A stretch of DNA of 6,849 nucleotides, taken from NCBI GenBank assembly GCA_945861605.1, contig CAMAVG010000051.1, forward strand, positions 1-6,849, written 5' to 3'. Shown one piece after another: positions 1-5,458 of the stretch. Position 1 is the first letter of the stretch. Each line of letters starts with the position of its first letter. The notes under the pieces were generated by a model. It was not told the DNA's origin. It saw nothing but the letters and a program-made list of their open reading frames with translations, and made no database searches. Made by a program: the position numbers and the translations under genes. This stretch comes from Rickettsia typhi (lineage in GTDB: Bacteria > Pseudomonadota > Alphaproteobacteria > Rickettsiales > Deianiraeaceae).

Positions 1-148
1 CTTCCTCAGCTTCTTCTTGCGAGCTTGATTTGAAAATTGACATTTGCTCGTGAACGATTGGCTTGAGGACAATCCACAGGATAAACATGAAAACGAAAAA
101 TGATCCAAAAATGATAATTTTGCGAAGAATATGGTTTTCGTTGTGCAT
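1..148 (-). CDS. N-terminal part of a membrane-anchored protein, cut by the window edge
   Basis: Only the first 49 residues are visible; the frame is open to the left edge. The protein begins MHNENHILRK, followed by one strongly hydrophobic stretch at about residues 11-31. It then continues with a polar, Ser/Glu-rich stretch containing SSSQEEAEE. This is the look of a single N-terminal membrane anchor (or uncleaved signal) with a soluble domain beyond it. I do not recognise the family. The ATG lies 6 bases after the stop codon of the upstream lipoprotein gene on the same strand, so the two are very probably co-transcribed, and a role at the cell envelope is a reasonable guess. No Shine-Dalgarno sequence precedes the start, so translation may depend on coupling to the lipoprotein gene. 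It could instead be the first helix of a polytopic protein; the visible part cannot decide. Confidence 0.6.
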   Translation of the reverse strand, partial: MHNENHILRKIIIFGSFFVFMFILWIVLKPIVHEQMSIFKSSSQEEAEE

Positions 149-154
149 AGTATA

Positions 155-760
155 TTAAATATTTTTTATTGCTTCAATGAGTTCTTGATCCATAAAAATG
201 CGTTTAATACCTTGTGAAAGAGCATCGTTGAGAGCTTGCTGATTTTTCTTTGCTCGCGGTTGAAAGATTGGGTAAGTGTTTTCAACTAAATATTCATGTT
301 TCCCGTTGTATATAACATCGCCATTTTCGTTTTTTACTTGCGATGTGAAGAGAATATGAATTTTTGTTTGCGGCATTTGGTACCATTGTTTTTCAAGAGA
401 TTTATATTGGAAAACCTCAAGAGTGATTTCGAAATCCCTGCCATCGTTTGCAATAACAAACCCTTTGCCGGTAAGATATTCCTTTGCGATATCTGTGATG
501 TTTTGTGAGAGATTTTGGTTATTGTTGATGTATGGAACTTCCTGCGGTTTCATGAATGGAATTTGTGTTTTTGTTTTGTGGCGAATTCCAAGAACTTGTG
601 GCATCGGGCGGGAATCTTTTGTTCGAACGCTCACTTTTTTTTCGGTTAATTGTAAATTTGATGGCTCAATTGCAGTTGGTTGAAGTTCAGCAGTTTGTGG
701 TTTTAATGCACATGATGTTGCGAAAAAAAATAGGCCTGCGAAAAAAAGTTGTTTCCTCAT
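155..760 (-). CDS. YajG-like lipoprotein (Lipoprotein_16-type), 201 aa
   Basis: The N-terminus is a lipoprotein signal: basic MRKQ, a hydrophobic stretch at residues 5-14, then a lipobox-like ATSC with the acylated cysteine at position 17. The mature part resembles E. coli YajG in length and pattern. It starts Cys-Ala-x-x-Pro followed by a Thr/Pro-rich stretch. A short strand follows (KKVSVRTKDSRP, 41-52), then a helix leading to GKGF (98-101), a strand pair around ITLEVFQYKSLEK (112-124), and a C-terminal helix with DALSQGIKRIFMDQELIEAI (179-198), close to the E. coli ending. YajG is an outer-membrane-associated lipoprotein of unclear biochemical function; in E. coli it sits by ampG. Here it heads a minus-strand unit with the partial membrane protein 6 bases downstream. 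The assignment rests on remembered sequence pattern, so the family is likely but not certain; being a lipoprotein is better supported. Confidence 0.75.
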   Translation of the reverse strand: MRKQLFFAGLFFFATSCALKPQTAELQPTAIEPSNLQLTEKKVSVRTKDSRPMPQVLGIRHKTKTQIPFMKPQEVPYINNNQNLSQNITDIAKEYLTGKGFVIANDGRDFEITLEVFQYKSLEKQWYQMPQTKIHILFTSQVKNENGDVIYNGKHEYLVENTYPIFQPRAKKNQQALNDALSQGIKRIFMDQELIEAIKNI

Positions 761-929
761 AAAATAATCACATTATATGTCCTCAATGTAGAAATATTAA
801 AATTGCAAATCAAGGTTTTTTTCAAATGTTAGGTAATATTTTTTTTGTTAGTGAATCTTTACCATAAAAAACTTGACTAATAAAACGGTTTCAAAAATTG
901 TTTTTTGTAAAATAAAAAATGTTTAAAAA
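761..929. other. Divergent intergenic region between the lipoprotein gene and nuoA
   Basis: This 169-base stretch is very AT-rich and must hold the promoters for both flanking genes. For nuoA the best plus-strand pair I can see is TTTACC (858-863) and TAAAAC (881-886) with a 17-base spacer, four of six matches each. A TTGACT at 873-878 has no good -10 at normal spacing. No RNA gene, hairpin terminator or repeat stands out. Confidence 0.5.
772..800 (-). promoter_or_regulatory. Candidate sigma-70 promoter for the lipoprotein gene
   Basis: On the minus strand a perfect TATAAT (772-777) is preceded by TTAATA (795-800, four of six matches to TTGACA) with a 17-base spacer. Transcription would start near 765, only a few bases before the ATG at 760, implying an almost leaderless mRNA. 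That agrees with the lack of a Shine-Dalgarno site at this start. The AT-rich background makes chance matches common, so this is a moderate call. Confidence 0.45.
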
Positions 930-1292
930 ATGCAGGAATATTACAAAGTAATTTTTTATATGGTTATTTCGGGAATTGTTGCCGTTGCAATTGTTCTTTT
1001 GCCGTTTATTGTGCAAAAAATTCTTGGAACGCAACAGTATAACGGCGAAAAGCTATCACCATACGAATGCGGATTCGAACCCGTGGGAATTGCTCCGCGA
1101 AATTTTAATGTGAAGTTCTATTTAATCGCAATTTTATTTGTTATTTTTGATCTTGAAATCGCATTACTATTCCCGTGGGCGTTGAATATTAAAGCCCTTG
1201 GCGTTGTTGGATACATTTCCGCGATGGTTTTTTTGTTCGTTGTGACATTCGGCTTTCTTTACGAATGGAAAAACGGTGCATTAGATTACTGA
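930..1292 (+). CDS. nuoA: NADH-quinone oxidoreductase subunit A, NuoA, 120 aa
   Basis: NuoA is a small membrane subunit of respiratory complex I (ND3 in mitochondria), at the junction of the peripheral arm and the proton-pumping arm. The length and three hydrophobic segments (about residues 7-29, 63-85 and 90-112) fit the family. The family hallmark is clear: the loop LSPYECGFEPVG (42-53), with the conserved Cys of the ND3 loop, then NVKFYLIAILFVIFDLEIAL with the acidic residues of the second helix, then FPWA. The start is the first ATG in frame; no Shine-Dalgarno sequence precedes it. There is no nuoB after it: the gene ends inside the 3' end of the convergent ruvA, sharing 7 bases. The gene is therefore separated from other complex I genes, at least on this side; the upstream neighbour also runs the other way. 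Identification is secure. Confidence 0.96.
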   Translation: MQEYYKVIFYMVISGIVAVAIVLLPFIVQKILGTQQYNGEKLSPYECGFEPVGIAPRNFNVKFYLIAILFVIFDLEIALLFPWALNIKALGVVGYISAMVFLFVVTFGFLYEWKNGALDY

Positions 1293-1948
1293 TTTATCCC
1301 CCGCAGAGCTTCCGTTATCGCTTCCTCAATTGTGTTTGAAGTTTTCACAACCTGCGATGCCACAGCAAACGAGCGATTGTAATCAAAACCCAGATTGACA
1401 AGTGCGGAAGTGACATCCTGAATGTTGACTTTTGAATTTGTATGTTCCTCAACCTCTTCGCTGATGATCGATTTCACATGCTCAATTACAACGCTTCCAT
1501 TTGCCTTGCCAACTTTGGTTAGGGCTAAAATTTTCGCATTTTTCGCCGGTTCTTTTTTCAGTTCAGCAACAATACGCGTTGAAACTTTTTCACCAAGACC
1601 ACCAATTTTTTGAAACATTGCCGCATTTTCTTCAATGATTGCTTGCGTGATCTCCTGAACGGAGAAGTTATCAAGAACATTTATCGCAACCTTTGCACCA
1701 ACGCCACTCACTTTCAAAAGCGAGTTAAACATCACTTGTTGTTCGTAATTTTTGAAACCGTAAAGGTTGAAAGAATCCTCCTTAACAATTGATTCAATGA
1801 AAAGCGAAATGCTTTGTCCGATTTGAATTGATGAGGAGCTTTTGACTCCTACAAAAATGCAATATCCAACGCCGCCTTGCGTCATTATTGAAATCGTGCC
1901 ATCGGAAGAATTTGCAAGAATAGCAACGCCATTAATGTGTGATATCAT
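1286..1948 (-). CDS. ruvA: Holliday junction branch migration protein RuvA, 220 aa
   Basis: RuvA binds four-way DNA junctions as a tetramer and recruits the RuvB motor for branch migration in recombinational repair. The domain order is normal: an N-terminal OB-fold (about 1-63, with GGVGYCIFV and ending NLYGF) and a helix-hairpin-helix domain (about 64-133). The latter carries the two glycine-rich hairpins VSGVGAK (80-86) and IGGLGEK (115-121), followed by IVAELKK. A Ser/Glu-rich flexible linker (about 134-172) precedes the RuvB-contacting domain III (about 175-218, VTSALVNLGFDYNRS). At 220 aa it is slightly longer than the usual 190-210, mainly through the linker. The ATG overlaps the stop of pgpA as ATGA, so translational coupling is likely. 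It is the last gene of the purE operon; neither ruvB nor ruvC is adjacent, unlike the common ruvAB or ruvCAB order. Its stop codon lies within the end of nuoA. Confidence 0.95.
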   Translation of the reverse strand: MISHINGVAILANSSDGTISIMTQGGVGYCIFVGVKSSSSIQIGQSISLFIESIVKEDSFNLYGFKNYEQQVMFNSLLKVSGVGAKVAINVLDNFSVQEITQAIIEENAAMFQKIGGLGEKVSTRIVAELKKEPAKNAKILALTKVGKANGSVVIEHVKSIISEEVEEHTNSKVNIQDVTSALVNLGFDYNRSFAVASQVVKTSNTIEEAITEALRGINQ

Positions 1949-2430
1949 TGGAATGTGTGAAAAGCTATAAGCAAAATTGAAACCGCAATTCCGGCAAAAA
2001 TTCCAGCGAGAAGATCATCAACCATAATTCCCGTTGCTCCCTTTAGGGTTCGGTCGAAATATCCGATAATTAACGGCTTGGTTATGTCGAAAATTCGAAA
2101 AAACACGAACGACATACCAAAAACAACCAAAGAATTTGACTTCACACCGCAAACACGAAGAATCATAATCACAAGAAGGATCGTCAAATAAAGACCGGCT
2201 GCCTCATCAATAACAATTTCCTGAAGATCGTCCGTCTTTCCTTGAAGATATTTCGGGATTGAATAAAAACCAAAAAGCAGAGACAAAACAAAGAATGAGA
2301 GTATTATGTGTAAATTCTGCGGAACGAATGCCAAAGGAAGAATGAGGATAAGTGCCAAAAGCGAACCCATCGTTCCGGGTGCAATGGGTGAAAGCCCCGA
2401 ATAAAAGAGTGTTGAAATGAATTTGTTCAT
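1945..2430 (-). CDS. pgpA: Phosphatidylglycerophosphatase A, PgpA, 161 aa
   Basis: PgpA removes the phosphate from phosphatidylglycerophosphate to give phosphatidylglycerol, an inner-membrane step in phospholipid synthesis. Family signatures are all present: SGLSPIAPGTMGS (11-23), EIVIDEAAG (71-79) with the acidic pair D75/E76, and FRIFDITKP (111-119). The last is followed by YFDR and the conserved ATGIMVDDLLAG (132-143) with D138/D139. Several hydrophobic helices (about 24-38, 42-56, 81-95, 100-110 and 142-157) fit the membrane enzyme, and the length is typical. I place the start at 2430, which gives the family's usual N-terminus and an ATGA overlap with the folD stop. The frame stays open upstream to 2538, but that extension has no PgpA homology and lies within folD. 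Downstream, its stop overlaps the ruvA start in the same ATGA manner. Confidence 0.94.
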   Translation of the reverse strand: MNKFISTLFYSGLSPIAPGTMGSLLALILILPLAFVPQNLHIILSFFVLSLLFGFYSIPKYLQGKTDDLQEIVIDEAAGLYLTILLVIMILRVCGVKSNSLVVFGMSFVFFRIFDITKPLIIGYFDRTLKGATGIMVDDLLAGIFAGIAVSILLIAFHTFQ

Positions 2431-3296
2431 AATGTTTGTGAAATACAGGCGGTTATTGTGTTTTGAAGAAGCATGGCGATTGTCATTGGACCAATTCCCT
2501 TTGGAACGGTTGTTATGAACCGTGCTTTTGGTTGACAAGATTCAAAATTGCAATCTCCAACAATTTTCCCATCACTAAGGCGGTTAATTCCAACATCAAG
2601 AATAATAGGATTTGCAATGTCTTTGCCGTTTAGCATGTTTGGAACTCCACACGCAAGAACAATAATATCCGCATTCTTTGTAAACAATTCCTTGTTTTTC
2701 GTTGCAGAGTTCAGAACCGAGACCGTCGCCCCTTTGTTCAAAAGCATTGCCGCCATTGGCTTTCCAACGATATTTGAAGAGCCGATTATCACCGCATTTT
2801 TTCCGCGAAGGTTTTGTTCGAGTGATTCTAAAATCCACATACATCCCTTTGGAGTACAAGGAAGAAGCGAGGTTTCGTTTGTGGTATTTGTGAAAAGCCT
2901 CCCCATGTTTTGAATATGAAAGCCATCGACATCCTTTCGTGGATTAATCGCATTAATAACCGCATTGGCGTTGATATGCTTTGGCAGTGGCATTTGAACA
3001 AGAATTCCGTGGACGGAGGGATCGTTATTGAGTTTTGAAATTTCCAAAATCAAGTCGCTTTCGGTTGTTGTTTCCGGAAGTATGATATCAAAGGATTTCA
3101 TACCGCATTCTATCGCAAATTTTTTTTTATTTGCCACATAAATTTTACTCGCGGGGTTTGCACCGACCAATATCACCACAAGGCACGGGGTTATTTTCCG
3201 CATTTGAAGTGCCTCCGCCTGTGTTTTCACATTGTTTCGAACATCCTGTGCGTATTCACTTCCAAGAATAATATTGCCACTTGTAAAGGTTTTCAT
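2427..3296 (-). CDS. folD: FolD, bifunctional methylenetetrahydrofolate dehydrogenase/cyclohydrolase, 289 aa
   Basis: FolD is a cytosolic enzyme that oxidises 5,10-methylene-THF with NADP and hydrolyses the methenyl product to 10-formyl-THF, the one-carbon donor for purine synthesis and initiator-tRNA formylation. The catalytic motif YVANK (53-57) gives Tyr53 and Lys57, and VGANPAS (44-50) precedes it. GILVQMPLP (97-105), KDVDGFH (121-127) and PCTPKG (146-151) are also present. The nucleotide-binding IGSSNIVGKP (171-180) and LDVGINRL (233-240) complete the Rossmann part. The usual C-terminal PGGVGPMT is PKGIGPMT here (265-272), with Lys for the first Gly. I chose the ATG at 3296 because it gives a normal N-terminus and lies 2 bases after the preceding stop; the open frame up to 3419 is an overlap without homology. 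Sharing an operon with purE fits its role in purine synthesis. Confidence 0.96.
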   Translation of the reverse strand: MKTFTSGNIILGSEYAQDVRNNVKTQAEALQMRKITPCLVVILVGANPASKIYVANKKKFAIECGMKSFDIILPETTTESDLILEISKLNNDPSVHGILVQMPLPKHINANAVINAINPRKDVDGFHIQNMGRLFTNTTNETSLLPCTPKGCMWILESLEQNLRGKNAVIIGSSNIVGKPMAAMLLNKGATVSVLNSATKNKELFTKNADIIVLACGVPNMLNGKDIANPIILDVGINRLSDGKIVGDCNFESCQPKARFITTVPKGIGPMTIAMLLQNTITACISQTL

Positions 3297-3298
3297 GT

Positions 3299-4663
3299 TT
3301 AATAAAAAATTGAGATTATTATGTAGTAGCATAGGAATATCGGAATAATGACGAATATTCCGGATTGCACGGTGTTGAGATTCGTCTGCACTTGCGTTTG
3401 CAAAAGCTTTATTCTGCACAGGAAAGCTTTTCTGAAATGCTGAAACAACCGCAACTTTTTATTCCAGATAGTTACCAGATGAACTCTCAACTTGTGGATG
3501 ATTCGTGTGTGTTTTTTAATGTTACGAATTGAGAATGCTTTTTTACTAACAATTCGTGCAAGCATTAGAATACTGTAAGTGATTACGAGGTAAAATATGT
3601 GAACGAATGTCGCAAACATTGCTCCAAAGTAGGAGATATCACTCGTGTTACTTAATTTTTTTTGAACGAATTGTGCCTCAAAAAGAATAATCAATGCGAA
3701 TGTTGCGTAAATGAAATGCACCCAGTTAATTTGATTTTTTGTATCAACTTTGCGAAATGTGCGAAATATTAATTGAATTGCACAAATGAAGATTGTGAAA
3801 TAGCAAAATGTTGAAAGATAGTGCAATGCGGGATTCAAAACGGTTTGACTATGCACAACATTTAGAAGGAAATATTCGGGATTCAGCGTTGTATAACAAA
3901 TGTGTAGAAGGGCGAATATTGCGTGAAAAAGAAAGACAATGTGCATTTTGTTACTCCCATGTGGGAAGATTGTCGTATAAAGGAAGTATGATATCGTTGA
4001 ATATAGCAGAAGATATTGCACTGTGTTTACGACATCAATCTGAAGAAATGTATGTGCAACTGTTAAAATGAAAAAAGCAAAAAATGTGAAAAACACCTTT
4101 GAAGCGTAATCCTTCGAAAGAAATGCACGGCAAGCAAAAACTGTTGCGAATGTTATGTAAAGAATGGTGTATGGCACGCTTGGGCTTTCGTATTCCAAAA
4201 GATTTTGCAAAACAAACATGAGCAATGTCGTGAAGTATATTCCATTTTTCACAATGGTTCCGTATGGCATTGAATGATAAGTTGTGTAGAAACTGTAGAT
4301 TATAATCAGACTTGCAAATGGAATGATGAGGGGTTCCGTATTTGCCGCGTGTGCAATTGATATTAGTGTGAAGTAGCAAGTGATTGAAGCTATGTGTAAA
4401 ATCAGTTTTTTTGAGAGGTGACGCGTCACAAGTGCAAACGAGGAAACGAAGAGGATTGCCTCCTTAATATGCGTAAGTTTATGTTCAAGAATATCTTGTA
4501 TGGAATCGTGTGGTATTGTTATGACGATTGAGGATATGAGTCCGATTAGAATGAAGGAATCTTGCACAACATACTTCGAAAAGAAAAGTTGCACAAGAAA
4601 TGTAACGAAGAGACAGGAATATAATAAAAACCAAGTGTAATCTGGGTGAATTATATGAAGCAT
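3299..4663 (-). CDS. Unrecognised polytopic membrane protein, 454 aa
   Basis: I do not recognise this protein. It is strongly hydrophobic, with roughly 13-15 possible membrane segments, including about 10-28, 35-51, 88-105, 111-128, 140-155, 164-180, 188-207, 214-232, 240-258, 284-300, 314-332, 344-368 and 435-453. Between the last two lies a basic, probably cytoplasmic stretch (370-420) rich in Lys, Arg and His (for example SIRNIKKHTRIIHKLRVH). It is also rich in Phe, Tyr, Thr and His, with few acidic residues. A phrase near 264-285 (FLLNVVHSQTVLNPALHYL) faintly recalls the CcmF heme-lyase family, but the tryptophan-rich WWD signature and the WGxHEGS motif are missing. No transporter or antiporter signature is visible. 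It sits between purE and folD, 9 bases after purE and 2 before folD, where purK might be expected in other genomes. It is certainly a translated gene by length and packing; its function is unknown. Confidence 0.85.
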   Translation of the reverse strand: MLHIIHPDYTWFLLYSCLFVTFLVQLFFSKYVVQDSFILIGLISSIVITIPHDSIQDILEHKLTHIKEAILFVSSFALVTRHLSKKLILHIASITCYFTLISIAHAANTEPLIIPFASLIIIYSFYTTYHSMPYGTIVKNGIYFTTLLMFVLQNLLEYESPSVPYTILYITFATVFACRAFLSKDYASKVFFTFFAFFILTVAHTFLQIDVVNTVQYLLLYSTISYFLYTTIFPHGSNKMHIVFLFHAIFALLHICYTTLNPEYFLLNVVHSQTVLNPALHYLSTFCYFTIFICAIQLIFRTFRKVDTKNQINWVHFIYATFALIILFEAQFVQKKLSNTSDISYFGAMFATFVHIFYLVITYSILMLARIVSKKAFSIRNIKKHTRIIHKLRVHLVTIWNKKLRLFQHFRKAFLCRIKLLQTQVQTNLNTVQSGIFVIIPIFLCYYIIISIFY

Positions 4664-4672
4664 TGCGTAATG

Positions 4673-5149
4673 TTATACAACAATTTTGGAATGCTCTTCA
4701 ACATGTTTTACTAAATCGCTTTTGTATTTCTCCAAGTTTTTTTGGATAATCGGATTCGTCAAAGCAAAAATTGAAGCAGCAAGAATTGCGGCATTTTGTG
4801 AGCCGTTAATCGCTACTGTTGCGACTGGGACTCCAGCAGGCATTTGAACAATCGAAAGAAGACTATCCATTCCTTTCAATGCTTTTGATTCAATTGGAAC
4901 ACCAATTACGGGGAGTATTGTCAAAGATGCAACCATTCCAGGAAGGTGTGCCGCGCCGCCTGCTCCTGCAATTATTACACTAAACCCATTGATTTTTGCA
5001 TTGCGTGCAAATTCAAACATTTTTTCGGGCGTTCTGTGTGCTGAAACCACTTGGCATTCATATGGAACTTGGAGTTGGTCAAGCATGTGGCAGGCATCTT
5101 TCATGATGTCAAGGTCGGAATTGCTTCCCATTATTACGGCAACTTTCAT
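4673..5149 (-). CDS. purE: PurE, N5-carboxyaminoimidazole ribonucleotide mutase (class I), 158 aa
   Basis: PurE moves the carboxyl group of N5-CAIR to C4 to form CAIR in de novo purine synthesis. It is a cytosolic protein, octameric in known class I members. The motifs are textbook: VIMGSNSDLDIM (5-16), VVSAHRTPEKM (34-44) with the catalytic His38, and IAGAGGAAHLPGMVA (60-74). PVIGVPIESKALKGMDSLLS (80-99) and VQMPAGVPVATVAI (101-114) follow. The length is normal for bacterial class I PurE. This is the first gene of the five-gene minus-strand operon. The partner PurK, which makes N5-CAIR and is often next to purE, is not here; an unrelated membrane protein follows instead. PurK is presumably encoded elsewhere, though this window cannot show it. 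The start ATG is preceded by an AT-only tract with no Shine-Dalgarno sequence. Confidence 0.97.
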   Translation of the reverse strand: MKVAVIMGSNSDLDIMKDACHMLDQLQVPYECQVVSAHRTPEKMFEFARNAKINGFSVIIAGAGGAAHLPGMVASLTILPVIGVPIESKALKGMDSLLSIVQMPAGVPVATVAINGSQNAAILAASIFALTNPIIQKNLEKYKSDLVKHVEEHSKIVV

Positions 5150-5303
5150 TTTAAATAAAAAAAATTAATGGCACCGCCGCAACCGTTATTCAGGTTGTTT
5201 TGAAAAAGCCCTGTTTTTATTTTTAACCTACGAATTCACCACAGAAGACTCAACTCTGCTTTTACTAGCGAAATCGCAGATTTTGGACTACAATTTATCG
5301 GCT

Positions 5304-5317
5304 TCAAAACGTTTTGA
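5304..5317. repeat. Perfect 14-bp palindrome, candidate operator
   Basis: TCAAAACGTTTTGA is identical to its own reverse complement and lies in the divergent region between purE and the heme gene. With no loop it suits a dimeric DNA-binding protein better than an RNA hairpin. It is about 90 bases upstream of the candidate heme promoter and 155 bases upstream of the purE start. The regulator is unknown, and chance occurrence in AT-rich DNA is possible. Confidence 0.35.
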
Positions 5318-5404
5318 CATCACGCGAAGCGGAAGCACCGTCAATTCCTGTTCAAGGAAAAAATAAAAGTAAAGGAAAAAGTTACAGGAAAATTTAAAAA
5401 ATCA

Positions 5405-5433
5405 TTGACATATAACAAATGCTTTTGCATACC
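5405..5433 (+). promoter_or_regulatory. Candidate promoter of the ALAS-HemC gene
   Basis: A consensus TTGACA (5405-5410) is followed at 17 bases by CATACC (5428-5433), which matches only three of six positions of TATAAT. Transcription would begin near 5440, about 20 bases before the ATG. A small inverted repeat ATGC-TTTT-GCAT (5419-5430) fills the spacer and could be a repressor site. The -35 is convincing, the -10 is not; a weak or activator-dependent promoter is possible. Confidence 0.35.
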
Positions 5434-5458
5434 CGCAAGGCATTACATTACCAATTGT

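Larger units (their letters stand above)
5150..5458. other. 309-base divergent intergenic region between purE and the heme gene
   Basis: No protein or known RNA gene is recognised here. The central part (about 5170-5360) is visibly less AT-rich than the other intergenic region and holds several short inverted repeats. These are CAACC/GGTTG (5180-5184 with 5193-5197), TCTGC/GCAGA (5255-5259 with 5276-5280), a 14-bp palindrome (5304-5317) and TTCCT/AGGAA (5345-5349 with 5355-5359, loop GTTCA). CAGG/CCTG (5191-5194 with 5210-5213) is followed by a T-rich run to 5224 and has the shape of a weak plus-strand terminator, but no plus-strand gene precedes it. These could be operators, a structured leader of purE, or an unannotated small RNA. 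The last 60 bases carry the candidate promoter of the heme gene. No convincing purE promoter was found on the minus strand. Confidence 0.5.

Noticed and set aside
2431..2538. Longer N-terminus for PgpA starting at 2538
   Set aside because: The 36 extra residues have no PgpA similarity and lie within folD; the start at 2430 gives the normal N-terminus and an ATGA overlap.
2548..2913. 121-codon plus-strand open frame opposite folD
   Set aside because: It lies entirely antisense to a clearly conserved gene and its translation has no recognisable domain; it is a shadow of the folD codons.
3297..3419. Longer N-terminus for FolD starting at 3419
   Set aside because: The extra 41 residues overlap the preceding gene and precede the normal FolD start; the ATG at 3296 gives the usual family length.
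3790..3875. Faint CcmF-like phrase (NVVHSQTVLNPALHYL) in the unknown membrane protein
   Set aside because: The WGxHEGS and WWD heme-lyase signatures are absent and the phrase lies far from the N-terminal position it has in CcmF; short similarity in a hydrophobic protein is weak evidence.
3808..4071. 87-codon plus-strand open frame opposite the membrane protein
   Set aside because: It is antisense within a longer, operon-packed gene, with no promoter or homology that I can see.
5191..5224. Rho-independent terminator on the plus strand (CAGG/CCTG stem plus T-run)
   Set aside because: The stem is only 4 bp with a 15-base loop and no plus-strand gene lies upstream to be terminated.
5311..5345. 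SRP (4.5S) RNA-like string with GGAAGCACC
   Set aside because: The strictly conserved GTCAGG...GGAAGG.AGCAGCC arrangement is not present; the resemblance is limited to a few bases.
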